A DNA stretch of 64,000 nt from Methanobacterium sp. (GTDB taxonomy: Archaea; Methanobacteriota; Methanobacteria; Methanobacteriales; Methanobacteriaceae), in the NCBI GenBank assembly GCA_016222945.1, contig JACRPY010000002.1:62001-126000 (forward strand), written 5' to 3'. Shown here piece by piece: positions 24,695-34,061 of the stretch (the first letter of the stretch is position 1; each line of letters starts with the position of its first letter). The translations under genes were made by a program, and so were the position numbers. The notes beneath the pieces are model-generated. The model did not search any database. It had not been told where the DNA came from and saw nothing but the letters and a program-made list of their open reading frames with translations.

Positions 24695-25393
24695 TTGTCA
24701 GATGTATCAAGTCTTGCTATTCATATAATACCACTTGCTTGGGCTGCAGCCGTAAGCCCAGTAATTTTATCAGTTTTTCTGGTGGTGATGTCATTATCAG
24801 ACGATCCAAAGCTACCAGGAGTCTCATTTTATTTAGGAGCCATTATGGTTTTCCTTATAACGGTTTTTATAGGCATATTCCTGGGCCATAAACTAGCAGG
24901 AAGCGATGCTGCGAACCCTACAACTTTAGCGTCTTTAGACATGTTTTTAGGAGCTGTACTTGTTTTATTAGCCTTTAGAAATTTCACAGCCAAAGATGAA
25001 AATAAAGGAAGTAGAATATTCAAATTCCTGCAAGTTGACCCAGAGGCTGGGACATTTTCACGTTTCAGGAAATATTTCGTCTTAGGATTTATTGCATTTT
25101 TAACCAACTTCAGCTCTGCCATATTCATTTTAGCAGCTGGAAGAGAAATAGGAATAGAAAATGCAGGCTTCATGCCTGATGCTGTGGCCATCATTATCCT
25201 TGCAATCATTACGTTGCTTGTAATTGAAGTTCCACTGTTGTTTTTCCTGATTTTACCGCAAAAATCCAAAAAATTAACTAAACCAATAAATGAATGGATT
25301 AGCAGTCACGGAAATATTGTAACTGGCCTTTTCTGTCTGTTTATCGGATTATTGATAATTTATGATGGAATGAGTAAGCTGGGAATGGTTTAA
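24695..25393 (+). CDS. GAP/LysE-like six-helix membrane protein
   Basis: 232 residues from a TTG start with GGGGGT 8 nt upstream; an in-frame stop lies immediately before it. Six membrane helices in two sets of three: IIPLAWAAAVSPVILSVFLVVMSL, VSFYLGAIMVFLITVFIGIFLG, LASLDMFLGAVLVLLAFRNF, then after a soluble loop (~105-125) three more. The A-x-SP motif in the first helix and the loop arrangement fit the GAP/sulfolipid-addressing protein relatives. Probably a small-molecule exporter; substrate unknown. Confidence 0.7.
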   Translation: MSDVSSLAIHIIPLAWAAAVSPVILSVFLVVMSLSDDPKLPGVSFYLGAIMVFLITVFIGIFLGHKLAGSDAANPTTLASLDMFLGAVLVLLAFRNFTAKDENKGSRIFKFLQVDPEAGTFSRFRKYFVLGFIAFLTNFSSAIFILAAGREIGIENAGFMPDAVAIIILAIITLLVIEVPLLFFLILPQKSKKLTKPINEWISSHGNIVTGLFCLFIGLLIIYDGMSKLGMV

Positions 25394-25570
25394 AAAAATA
25401 ATATTTAAGACTAAAGCATAATATCCCTTATAAATTTATTTAAACAATGTAAATAGTTTATCACCATGTTATAGATTGTTTTCAATATTCAAAAGTTAAA
25501 AAATGAATTAAAAAGGTGAATGAAAAGGAATTTAACTTCATTCTACACAATCTTGGGCAAACAAAATCCA

Positions 25571-26182
25571 TCATAACTTGTGTAACAAAAACTCCATTGG
25601 GAAAATCAGTATATACATTAATCCACTAAAACTAGGAAGTACAAAAGAAATTGATAGTGCCAATAGAGAGATAGCTATGAAAAGAACATTATCTCTCTTA
25701 ATCAGAGTTATATCGTGAGGATCCACTGTTTCATCGATAGAACCAATCCTATGGGCATAGTAAGTGTTCAAAAAAAGAAATATGGATATTCCCAACATAT
25801 TTATATTGAAAAGAACGTGAGAAATGGTAAAGTGTGGGTATTTTCCAGTTAAGGATGCTGAAAATGGAACCAAAACGATGAATAAGAGCCATATCATATT
25901 TATCCACAACAAAATGGTGTCCACATGTTTTATTCGTTGGAAAACACGGTGATGTATGTTCCAAAATAAAGCCAACAGTACGAAACTCAAAACTAAAACA
26001 TAAAATGTAGATACAAGACCTAAAAGAGAATTTTGAACGGCTTCATTAGATACGGGGCCAGTAATATCAGGGACAGCTAAGGCCAAAACCAGTAAAGTCA
26101 TGGCAATTGCAAATATTCCATCAGTCAGCGCTTCAATACGATTGGTAGTCATGTGAAAACTTGAATTTTTATTCTCCATCAT
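25571..26182 (-). CDS. TMEM175-family (DUF1211) potassium channel-like protein
   Basis: 203 residues with six membrane helices. The first helix holds TTNRIEALTDGIFAIAMTLLVL, matching the FSDGxFAIAxTLL signature of prokaryotic TMEM175 channels; later helices include VLALFWNIHHRVFQRI. Family knowledge: tetrameric K+ leak channels lacking the TVGYG filter. Monocistronic with AGGAG before the ATG. Confidence 0.86.
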   Translation of the reverse strand: MMENKNSSFHMTTNRIEALTDGIFAIAMTLLVLALAVPDITGPVSNEAVQNSLLGLVSTFYVLVLSFVLLALFWNIHHRVFQRIKHVDTILLWINMIWLLFIVLVPFSASLTGKYPHFTISHVLFNINMLGISIFLFLNTYYAHRIGSIDETVDPHDITLIKRDNVLFIAISLLALSISFVLPSFSGLMYILIFPMEFLLHKL

Positions 26183-26387
26183 TACAAACTCCTAAATGAA
26201 AATTATAAACATATCATTAATATAAACATATCACATAAGTATCTATCGATATTTGTAGTAATGTATTATTTAATAATTGATTAATAGTTATTTATTGAAT
26301 AAACAACAATCAAAACGCTGCCATAATTACAATAATCGATTAAATGGGGAAAAATATCATTAAAACTTAAAAGATGGAGAATATAGT

Positions 26388-27758
26388 ATGAAAGATGAAA
26401 AACCAGTGCTGGGATATGATAAATTTCTGATGATGGCCCTTCTAAAGGAAGGCCCGCTAAGTTTAGATAAATTATGGGAAAAATCGATACTATTTCTATC
26501 TTTAATCTGGTACCAGCAGTTACCTGAAAAAGGTCAGCCCTTAGCAGAAAGATTACTTTTCACCCTTTCCCATGTGCGCTCCCAGATAGAAGATGGAAGA
26601 GCAAGTAAAGCCACTCACAGTACCGAAGCTGAAATGGAAAAATTAATCGATGATGGCCTGGTAAAGCTAAATGAAGATAAAAAATACGAATTAACCGATG
26701 AAGGGCATATTAAAGCTAATGAATATGAAAAAAGTATGCAAAAAGAGGCCGTTATGGCAGATAAGGAGTTAAAACCTTCCACCACAGCCAAAAACACCAC
26801 TTATTTAGATGCATTCCTGGCAGTACTTAAACTGGGAAGTGGTTTGATTACCGGCAGTATGGGTCTAATCGCCGACGGAACTGACGCCACTATGGACACA
26901 GTGGAAGCTATTCTGGTTTGGCTTGGAATTAAATATCATCGAGAGAACCTAAGCACGTTCCTGGTTATTTTTGGACTATTCATTGCTTCCATTAGTGTTT
27001 TATACGATTCTATCACTCATTTATTAGGAATGTTAGCCGGGCATGCGGATCCTATGACCATGCCACTTCTGGTAATAGCTGTTGAAGGAATAGCAATACT
27101 TGCTGCAGTCTTTCTTTTCTATTACCAACGTTTCGTGGGAAATGTCTCCAACAGTTTAACTTTGATATCTCAATCCGTAGATTCTAAAAACCATATATTC
27201 ATCGGTACCTCCGTAATTATAGGCGCTATTTTCGCCATATACGGTGTTTACTTCGTAGATGCTTTAATTGGGTTAGTTGTAGGGGCCAACATTTTTAAAG
27301 ATGCAACTAGCTTACTTAGAGAAGCTATTTCCGCCCAGCAAGGAGAAGAAGAAGATTATTCCGCGGAATATAAACTTCCACTGCAACAATGCTGGGAAGA
27401 AAACCAGTTAATGGCATTTAGAAACTGGATCCTATACACACTATGGACAAAAAAATCAAAAACCCGTCCCGATATTATTATATCCCTTAAAAAAGTTTTC
27501 CGTCCTGATAACTACATTCCCGTGCTAAGCGAGCTTAATGCAACATGTACAGAACATTATGACTTTGAGGGAGAATTTGACAATCTCCTACATCCCCTGA
27601 AGGAACATGAACTTTTAGTTGAAGAAATTGATGAAGAGTACGTTTTAACCGAAAATGGTGAAGAACACCTCAAAAAGTTTATTCACAACTTCAAATACTA
27701 CGATGTGCATGAATCCGATGCAATACTGCTGGCTATGGCCCAAGATAAGAAAAAATGA
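26388..27758 (+). CDS. CDF-like membrane protein flanked by two winged-helix-like domains
   Basis: 456 residues. Residues 1-115 look like a PadR-type winged helix (FLMMALLKEGPLSLDKLW..., AEMEKLIDDGLVKLNEDKKYELTDEG). Residues ~135-310 are six membrane helices with the cation-diffusion-facilitator layout: GLITGSMGLIADGTDATMDT (TM2), SVDSKNHIFIGTSVIIG (TM5), YFVDALIGLVVGANIFKDAT (TM6). Residues 330-456 again look winged-helix (LLHPLKEHELLVEEIDEEYVLTENGEEHL). The usual cytoplasmic ferredoxin-like CDF tail is missing. It might be a metal transporter that senses or regulates, or a membrane-bound regulator. Good GGAG site before the ATG. Confidence 0.7.
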   Translation: MKDEKPVLGYDKFLMMALLKEGPLSLDKLWEKSILFLSLIWYQQLPEKGQPLAERLLFTLSHVRSQIEDGRASKATHSTEAEMEKLIDDGLVKLNEDKKYELTDEGHIKANEYEKSMQKEAVMADKELKPSTTAKNTTYLDAFLAVLKLGSGLITGSMGLIADGTDATMDTVEAILVWLGIKYHRENLSTFLVIFGLFIASISVLYDSITHLLGMLAGHADPMTMPLLVIAVEGIAILAAVFLFYYQRFVGNVSNSLTLISQSVDSKNHIFIGTSVIIGAIFAIYGVYFVDALIGLVVGANIFKDATSLLREAISAQQGEEEDYSAEYKLPLQQCWEENQLMAFRNWILYTLWTKKSKTRPDIIISLKKVFRPDNYIPVLSELNATCTEHYDFEGEFDNLLHPLKEHELLVEEIDEEYVLTENGEEHLKKFIHNFKYYDVHESDAILLAMAQDKKK

Positions 27759-27907
27759 TTTTATATCATTTTTATTACTTTTAGGACTGATTTAAAGGGT
27801 AATTAGGAAATTATGGTTATAGACAATGTTATTATTTGTTATGTAGGTGAATATAAGGAAAATATGTTATAATATATGAAAATGAATTTTAAATCCTTAA
27901 AATATTA

Positions 27908-29086
27908 TTATTTTGGATCCCAGTCTCCATCTTCATTATAATTACGAGATTCTGGATATCCGCATGCATTCCATAATGAATCAAATGATAATTTCAAAGA
28001 TTTCTCTATTTCAATGCCATAGTTCTCTAGGAGTGTTTCTGGCAATAATAGTACATCCCTATCAATAAGATAGTGCGGTCTGAGATGTTCCAATTTATAT
28101 GCTCTCGCATTTGTAGCCATTGCATATCCTTTAACTCCTATTAAAGATATAAAAATTAAAATAGGAGTTTCAACGCCCAAATCTTCTAGAATAGCCAAAT
28201 ATTTTTTAATTGCTTCTAATATCTCTTTTTCATAAATGCCACTAGGTATCACGTTACCATCATAACGAGTATCTAATAAATTTTCATCAACTGCCTCAAT
28301 TATTCCATCTCTGAAAATTTGAATATAATTAGAAGTCCTTTCAGTATAAGCAATTAATCCATCTAAATTATATCTTTCCTTACTCTTATGGGTGGAAATG
28401 GGCTGAAAATTTTGATTATTGTTGTATATGTTATTTAAATCGCTAATTTGCCCAGGATCAAATGAATTTAAAGGTATAATATGAATAACTGTCTTTGCAC
28501 TGTTATTCATACCTACAGGACCTTCATCAGCAATTATATTCGATAATCTATCTTCCCTAAACCTTTTAATCTTTTCAGTTAATGTTTCTGATAAATTAAA
28601 AGCATTTCTTAATTCTGATACGTCCATTTCATGATTTGAATTAGAGATTCTCAAATAAAATTTATTATGACCTCTCAAAGTTACCCTATGTGGACTTCTC
28701 CAACTTTTAGGAACTTTAACAAGTATTATAACTTTACCTGAATCAGAAAGTCTAATTGATATCATTTCAATTGGGGAGATTTTTGGTTCAATACCATTTC
28801 TGATCATGTTTTCCAATCTAGTAATTTCATCATCAGGATTACTAATATCTAAACCTTTTATTTCTTCGGGAATTGCATTATCACTACCCTCGCTAATACC
28901 ATATATCAATAAACCTCCAGAGGTATTTGCAAATGCTGAAACATCTTTAAGGAATTCTTTTTTATTATCCTGGCTGTTTCCAGGCAGTATTTCTTTATAA
29001 TCCAATTTTTTGCCCTCAGGCACTTCATCTTCTTTTAAAGAATTTAAATCTTCCTCAGTGATTTGATTAATATCTTTATCAATCAT
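27908..29086 (-). CDS. AlbA_2 (Schlafen-type) domain protein, second gene of a pair
   Basis: About 392 residues from ATG 29086 (GGGGG 6 nt upstream); an ATG at 29104 is in frame but has its AGGA only 2-3 nt away. Residues ~20-180 are an AlbA_2/divergent AAA-4 domain: EGKKLDYKEILPG, FLKDVSAFANTSGGLLIYGI, then IEPKISPIEMISI and IILVKVPKSWRSPHRVT...FYLRISNSNHEMD. Residues 180-392 are not recognised. Related domains occur in Schlafen nucleases and in many mobile or defence loci. It lies 43 bp after the Ymh-like gene on the same strand, so the two are probably co-expressed. Confidence 0.75.
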   Translation of the reverse strand: MIDKDINQITEEDLNSLKEDEVPEGKKLDYKEILPGNSQDNKKEFLKDVSAFANTSGGLLIYGISEGSDNAIPEEIKGLDISNPDDEITRLENMIRNGIEPKISPIEMISIRLSDSGKVIILVKVPKSWRSPHRVTLRGHNKFYLRISNSNHEMDVSELRNAFNLSETLTEKIKRFREDRLSNIIADEGPVGMNNSAKTVIHIIPLNSFDPGQISDLNNIYNNNQNFQPISTHKSKERYNLDGLIAYTERTSNYIQIFRDGIIEAVDENLLDTRYDGNVIPSGIYEKEILEAIKKYLAILEDLGVETPILIFISLIGVKGYAMATNARAYKLEHLRPHYLIDRDVLLLPETLLENYGIEIEKSLKLSFDSLWNACGYPESRNYNEDGDWDPK

Positions 29087-29129
29087 TCTTAGCCCCCAAA
29101 TCATGTTCCTAAATTAATTCAAATATTAA

Positions 29130-30134
29130 TCATGAAGCTTTGTCTAACTTATACATTAATAGACTAGAGACAAAAATATAGTGAATTGCTTCATCTTTAC
29201 CTATTTTGATATTCCCATGAGCTTTAGGATTTCTAATACCTTGTATTGCACCGCCAAAAATAAAATTATATCCTTCTTGAATATTTCTTTTAGATTCAGA
29301 TGTCAAATCTGTTAAAAAAATAACAGGATCGTCTGTAATGACATTGTTATTCTTGTCATATTTAAATCTAAAAGATTGAAACATCAAATCTCGCCCATCC
29401 AATTCTTTTCCTGTTTTATTTTGAAATAGTTTCTTAACACGCGTATTTACTTCTTTAAATGCGGATTCTACAGCATCAGAATAATGTCCATCTTCAAATT
29501 TCTTTTTTGATATGTTAATGATCTCTTTGTGAATAATTCCCCAAAAATCAATAATTTTTTCTCCAAAAATAAGTTTTTCATTGTTAAAATCAATTGTGAA
29601 ACCATCAGATTCCAATAACTCTATGACTTTAGGGTACCATTCTTTGACTCCCTCACCATAATAGTTCCAATTACTATTCTTGGTGTTTATAATCAAATCG
29701 TTAAAAATTAAATCCTTTAAAATATCTAAATATGTATAAGAAGTTACATTTTGCATAAAATTAGCAAAATCATAGTTTTCTTCACTCATAAAAGTGTAAC
29801 CTGTTGTAGTATCATCTAATTTTGAGTATATTTTGTTATTATATGGTATTCCAAAATTCCTTAAATATTTAATAAACTCATCAGCACCATAGCAATGAAT
29901 ATAAAGTCTTTCGATGTAAATCCATATTTTTGGGTTTATTCTATCTATATTTTTGAAATCTATGTTAAATATTGACCCGTCTCTTTTGACTTCAAATGGA
30001 GCATCACATCTCGAACAATTTGGATTTTTACTTAATATTTCAATTAATTCGCCTTCGCTACTCACTGCTCCCATTATTTTACCACAATTAGTGCAAAAGG
30101 GTGATGTTTTCATTGAATTTGAAGTATTTGACAT
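29130..30134 (-). CDS. Ymh/TIGR02391-like protein with zinc ribbon, first gene of a pair
   Basis: 334 residues. FCTNCGKIMG (~12) and CSRCDAPFEV (~38) form an N-terminal zinc ribbon. The middle ~60-200 is unrecognised. Residues ~210-330 match the Ymh/TIGR02391 family: FEDGHYSDAVESAFKEVNTRVKKLF, ELDGRDLMFQSFRF, EGYNFIFGGAIQGIRNPKAHG. The R-N-P-x-A-H stretch is reminiscent of HEPN-like RNase motifs (R-x4-6-H). Such proteins recur near restriction and abortive-infection genes. AGGAG precedes the ATG. A defence role for the pair is inference. Confidence 0.72.
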   Translation of the reverse strand: MSNTSNSMKTSPFCTNCGKIMGAVSSEGELIEILSKNPNCSRCDAPFEVKRDGSIFNIDFKNIDRINPKIWIYIERLYIHCYGADEFIKYLRNFGIPYNNKIYSKLDDTTTGYTFMSEENYDFANFMQNVTSYTYLDILKDLIFNDLIINTKNSNWNYYGEGVKEWYPKVIELLESDGFTIDFNNEKLIFGEKIIDFWGIIHKEIINISKKKFEDGHYSDAVESAFKEVNTRVKKLFQNKTGKELDGRDLMFQSFRFKYDKNNNVITDDPVIFLTDLTSESKRNIQEGYNFIFGGAIQGIRNPKAHGNIKIGKDEAIHYIFVSSLLMYKLDKAS

Positions 30135-30451
30135 ATAAACTCCTATTTTTAAATTAAAGATTATAAATACAATCTTAGTTTTAGTATATTAACTCTCTTC
30201 ATAATTTAATTTAGAATAATATAAATTTTTAATTTTATAGTAGTGAAACCTATAATTTAGTCAGATTTGATCCATGAATTCAATTTAAACATCTATAATT
30301 AACAATAAACGCGGTGATTCTAACACTATTATCTTCAAACCCACCATATAACATGTTTTTATAAATCAAAACCAAATTAGTTCCCTTTTATTTTTTATAG
30401 AAAATAACTTATCCTCAATTAAACATATAAATAAACATGAGGTGATTTATA
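30135..30451. other. Intergenic region before the His-rich peptide gene
   Basis: About 315 bp, AT-rich. It carries the promoter regions of the Ymh-like gene (minus) and the His-rich gene (plus; AATAAACATGAGGTGAT before the start). No reading frame, repeat or hairpin was recognised. Confidence 0.5.
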
Positions 30452-30676
30452 ATGTGTGAAGATAAAGACTGTGACTGCAAAAGCAGCCATCACGGGAAAC
30501 ATCACAGATATCATCACATGCACCACAAAATGGGCTATGCATCCATAGTTAAAAGAACTGAAAACGAAGTAATGGTTCCTGAAGTTCTCCTAGAGGTTGC
30601 AGATGTTGGTGTAGGTGAATTTTTAGAAATACGAATCCAGAAAGTTAAAAAACACAAACATCACCACCACAAATAA
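30452..30676 (+). CDS. Small His- and Cys-rich metal-binding protein
   Basis: 74 residues. CEDKDCDC at the start, then SSHHGKHHRYHHMHHK, and a C-terminal KKHKHHHHK; the centre (ASIVKRTENEVMVPEVLLEVADVGVGEFLEIRIQ) is a short beta-rich segment. More than a fifth of the residues are His, so it should bind nickel, zinc or copper tightly, perhaps as a storage or chaperone peptide. Excellent ribosome site GAGGTGAT. No known family was recognised; it is real by its start signals and codon structure. Confidence 0.78.
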   Translation: MCEDKDCDCKSSHHGKHHRYHHMHHKMGYASIVKRTENEVMVPEVLLEVADVGVGEFLEIRIQKVKKHKHHHHK

Positions 30677-30898
30677 ACAAATTATTTTTTAAAAACACGT
30701 TTTATGCAAAATTTTGGTGATTAGTGTCCATGAGTTATATTCAAACATGAATTGATACATGCTACCTTGAAAAATATTGGACTTAGCCCTGCTTTTAATG
30801 TAAATTCTTCAGATGCATTTTAACTGAGTCCTCGTTAATTGGTTTATTCCATGGCTTAATTAATTCTTATTTATTGAAAATAAGAAAAGAGATGAGAC

Positions 30899-31471
30899 TT
30901 AATATTTTTTTCTCTTTTTTATAACGATTGTGTGTGCCACGCTATCTCCAAGTCTCTGATTCTTATCACTTCCATGAATAAGGAGTACTCCAACCAAATA
31001 CCAGAAAAACTCATCTATCATTCTTAAAAGGTTTCTTATAGCACTTTTTTTAAAACCTATCCGACTTTGGTCTTTTTCTCTTACTACCCTCAATCCAAGG
31101 ACCATTTTTCCTATGGTTCTCCCATTAAATAGCCCTTCCATTAAAAAAAAGTACCCATAATAGAGAGGCACAAACAATATTATTAAAATTAAATAAATTT
31201 GAACATCGTCAGGGTTAAAATAGATATATTGAATTACAAGTGAAAACACAACAATAATTACAGCTATTATGGATAAAACGATAGCATCAATTAAATAAGC
31301 TCCAATTCTCCTTCTAAGACTCGCAAGTTCAAATTCACCATCTTCAATATTATAATTAGCTTCAAATCTTTTTTTTGTATCTTCATTTCTATATATTCCT
31401 ATTTTTTCACTGCAATGAATACAAAAATCATTATCTATATTGTTTTCCTTTCCACAGTTTGGACAATACAT
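30899..31471 (-). CDS. RDD-family membrane protein with zinc ribbon
   Basis: 190 residues. MYCPNCGKEN...FCIHCSEKIG is a zinc ribbon; from ~55 the RDD domain begins LRRRIGAYLIDAIVLSIIAVII, with GLFNGRTIGKMVLGLRVVREK and three membrane helices. The C-terminus includes GDSVAHTIVIKKRKK. Function of RDD proteins is mostly unknown; transport has been suggested. AGGAGG lies 8 nt before the ATG. Confidence 0.85.
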   Translation of the reverse strand: MYCPNCGKENNIDNDFCIHCSEKIGIYRNEDTKKRFEANYNIEDGEFELASLRRRIGAYLIDAIVLSIIAVIIVVFSLVIQYIYFNPDDVQIYLILIILFVPLYYGYFFLMEGLFNGRTIGKMVLGLRVVREKDQSRIGFKKSAIRNLLRMIDEFFWYLVGVLLIHGSDKNQRLGDSVAHTIVIKKRKKY

Positions 31472-31615
31472 ACTTAATTCCTCCTATAAATGTATTATTA
31501 TTCCATATAAATATACATATTAGTATGAATTTATAATCCATTTTAAATCCATATCACCAAATGCATATAATTAGAAAAATTATTGTAATTTGATTTATAA
31601 ACTAAAACTGAAATT

Positions 31616-32593
31616 ATGAAAACCAGAATCAAAATAGAAAATGATGAATACAAAGGCCCCTTTGACATTGAATTAACCATAGGAAGCGGTCAAACATCTC
31701 AGCCAGCATGGAAAAAGAAAGATGATTACTTCCAGGAATTAATAACAGTAGATAATAAACCATGCCTTGTGAAAATTGCCCATAAACCCAATTCCAATGA
31801 TCCAATTGATATATTAGCCCAATCCCCTCAAGACATAGATGATGAAAGAATTAAAACTGAAATTATGGACATTTTCGGGTTAAATGATGATATTCCCCAA
31901 TTATACGATTTTTTAAGGGATGATCCTCAGCTTGAGCCTACAATTGATTTTTGTAAAGGTTTAAGGCTTTTTAAGGCTAATAACATTTTTGAATCAGTTA
32001 TATGTTCCATTACATCAGCCCATAACTCTATTAGACAGTGGAATAAAGCAATCAACCTTGTAAAAGAAAAATGGGGAGATGAATACATGTTTCCAGATGG
32101 AACATTTTATTTATTTCCAAGCCCTCAAAAACTGGCCAAAGCTCCTGAACAGGAATTTGATGAAGAAACCTGTAATGCTGAGCTTTTAAAATCCAAATCA
32201 TCATGGAATGACCTTAGAAGCTGTAGGGTGGGTTACAGATCCAAATACATTAAAAAAACCTCAGATATGGTCCAAAATGAAATAAATCTAAGTTCAATAG
32301 GAAACATGGACTATGAATCCGCATTCCAAACCATTTTAGAGCTCCAGGGAGTAGGTCCTAAAGTTGCAGACTGCATCTTACTCTATGGTTATGGATTTAA
32401 AAAAGCTTTTCCAGTGGACATATGGATAAGTAGAATTGTATCCCATCTCTATTTTGACAAAGAAGTAAATAATACTAAAATAAGGTTATTTGGAATGGAA
32501 CAATTTGGTGATTATGCTGGTTACACCCAACTTTATCTTTTCCATTATGCCCGTAAATCAGGACTTATGAATGAGTTAAAACCTAAAAAATAA
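31616..32593 (+). CDS. HhH-GPD DNA glycosylase (8-oxoguanine/alkyl-adenine type, OGG1-like)
   Basis: 325 residues. The glycosylase core shows YKKxxD-less N-terminus, IxSVICSITSAHNSIRQWNKAI at ~120, RVGYRSKYIKKTSDMV, then the helix-hairpin-helix ELQGVGPKVADCILLYGYG (catalytic Lys) and FPVDIWISRIVSHLYF (catalytic Asp). This arrangement is that of OGG1/AlkA proteins. It repairs oxidised or alkylated purines. No Shine-Dalgarno; TTTATAAA about 24 nt before the ATG suggests a leaderless transcript. Confidence 0.85.
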   Translation: MKTRIKIENDEYKGPFDIELTIGSGQTSQPAWKKKDDYFQELITVDNKPCLVKIAHKPNSNDPIDILAQSPQDIDDERIKTEIMDIFGLNDDIPQLYDFLRDDPQLEPTIDFCKGLRLFKANNIFESVICSITSAHNSIRQWNKAINLVKEKWGDEYMFPDGTFYLFPSPQKLAKAPEQEFDEETCNAELLKSKSSWNDLRSCRVGYRSKYIKKTSDMVQNEINLSSIGNMDYESAFQTILELQGVGPKVADCILLYGYGFKKAFPVDIWISRIVSHLYFDKEVNNTKIRLFGMEQFGDYAGYTQLYLFHYARKSGLMNELKPKK

Positions 32594-32617
32594 AATGATT
32601 TGAAGATAAAATACGGT

Positions 32618-33022
32618 TTATACACGTTTGGTTAATATTAATATATTCATTCCATTCTCAAATTCGTGTTTAATATTGTTCATATATTTTCTAATAAAAT
32701 ATACCTTTAATTCTTCCTTTCTATCATTGGAAGAATCTGTTTTTAAACTTGTTTTCTTAAATGCTGCAGGATCAAAGGATTTTCCAGGATACTGAATAAA
32801 TATTTTAATTTCACCATTCTTTTGGCATTTAATCTTTATTTTATCTTCTTCCAGATTTCCATGTTCCATAATATTTTTAAGAGCTTCTTCTACTGATATT
32901 TGGACTTGAAATTGTGTATAATCATTTAAACCAAATTTAGCCATTGTATTTCCAATAAATTTGGAAGCAATTCCTAAATTTTCTGTTTTACCCCTTATCT
33001 CTATTCCCACATGCCCATTCAT
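32618..33022 (-). CDS. RsbW-like HATPase protein
   Basis: 134 residues from the ATG at 33022 (GTGAT close upstream); an upstream ATG at 33088 would add a hydrophobic run without a ribosome site. The N box VEEALKNIMEHGN, a weak G box (PGKSFDPAAF) and the tail YMNNIKHEFENGMNILILTK fit the HATPase_c_2 anti-sigma/serine kinase fold. Archaea lack sigma factors, so the partner is unknown; it may act in a phosphorylation-based partner switch or as a two-component offshoot. Confidence 0.72.
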   Translation of the reverse strand: MNGHVGIEIRGKTENLGIASKFIGNTMAKFGLNDYTQFQVQISVEEALKNIMEHGNLEEDKIKIKCQKNGEIKIFIQYPGKSFDPAAFKKTSLKTDSSNDRKEELKVYFIRKYMNNIKHEFENGMNILILTKRV

Positions 33023-33125
33023 CCTATCACTTTGCTTTTTTTTAATTATCAATATTATAATAAATTTAATAATTTTAAAAACAATCATTAGTTTTTAAAT
33101 TCATATATTTAATTTAAGTGATTCT

Positions 33126-33752
33126 ATGGGAGAACTTAATAACGCTTTAGAAGAATTCAGTGGAATTTCCAGGGAATATCACAGGAAAATAATGGAAATT
33201 TTAAAGGAAAATTACTGCTGGAAATGTCCAATGCGTTCCACAAGCAAAAAAGTGGCATGCAGAGAAATTGACGGATGGATACGACTTACAGGAGCATTCG
33301 AAAAAGGTGTTCAGGAAAACATAATCTCAGGCGATATTTCAAAGGAAGAATTAGATGTTTTATCCACCAGATATTTATTAAAGCTTGTAAAAAAACAAAA
33401 AAGACCATTTAAATATGATAAAACAGTTATTTTAAAATTAAAAGAAGATTTAAAGCCTTTTGCATATAAAGATGATGTGATTTTTGTTAAAGAGAATCCA
33501 GAATCTGTAAAGACTGATGATCTCATTTTATGGCCCCAAATATGTCCCCTATCCTTTTACTGGTTTTCAAAATCAAAATCACTGGGAATAATTCCATTTA
33601 AAATCTTAAAAGTCCAAGAATTAATCCAAAAAGAAGGTCATACATATATAAAAGCCGAAGATAACTTAGAAATTCCATTAGAGTATGTTACAGGGAAAAT
33701 CACTAAAATCATAGCTAAAGAGGACGAGTTATACTCCCAATTAGATTTATAA
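33126..33752 (+). CDS. Hypothetical protein with CxxC motif
   Basis: 208 residues. N-terminal half helical with CWKCPMRSTSKKVACREIDGW (three spaced Cys, a possible metal or cluster site). The C-terminal half (PFAYKDDVIFVKENPESVKTDDLILWPQ..., IIPFKILKVQELIQKEGHTYI, IPLEYVTGKITKII) is beta-rich and resembles in outline the S24/S26 peptidase fold, but no catalytic Ser-Lys pair was identified. Start ATG after GTGAT. I did not recognise the family. Confidence 0.6.
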   Translation: MGELNNALEEFSGISREYHRKIMEILKENYCWKCPMRSTSKKVACREIDGWIRLTGAFEKGVQENIISGDISKEELDVLSTRYLLKLVKKQKRPFKYDKTVILKLKEDLKPFAYKDDVIFVKENPESVKTDDLILWPQICPLSFYWFSKSKSLGIIPFKILKVQELIQKEGHTYIKAEDNLEIPLEYVTGKITKIIAKEDELYSQLDL

Positions 33753-33772
33753 AAAAATAAAAAAATAAACCT

Positions 33773-34030
33773 TTAATTAGCGAAATATCCCATATATACA
33801 AATATATAAGTTATAAAAAGTAATATAAGTCCCCAGCCATAGCGTGAAACCTGCTTATCGCCTTTAGATAAGATATATGCTCCAAAAATTACAGGTACTA
33901 TGGATGCTATAAAACCCTGTGCATATCCACTCTTAATAAAATACATGCCTAAAAGCAGTGCTATCACACTTATAATGTATCCTACGTTCACTAATTTCAT
34001 GTATTCTGATTTATGTCCTTCATTTTCCAT
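33773..34030 (-). CDS. Small three-helix membrane protein
   Basis: 85 residues from the ATG at 34030, preferred over 34078 because AAGTGA lies 5 nt upstream and the longer version would overlap the previous gene. Three hydrophobic helices (VGYIISVIALLLGMYFI, IASIVPVIFGAYIL, GWGLILLFITYIFVYMG). No family recognised. It lies 31 bp after the lipocalin-like gene on the same strand and may be its partner. Confidence 0.6.
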   Translation of the reverse strand: MENEGHKSEYMKLVNVGYIISVIALLLGMYFIKSGYAQGFIASIVPVIFGAYILSKGDKQVSRYGWGLILLFITYIFVYMGYFAN

Positions 34031-34061
34031 TGAATTCACTTCACATTTTTTTGAATTGATA

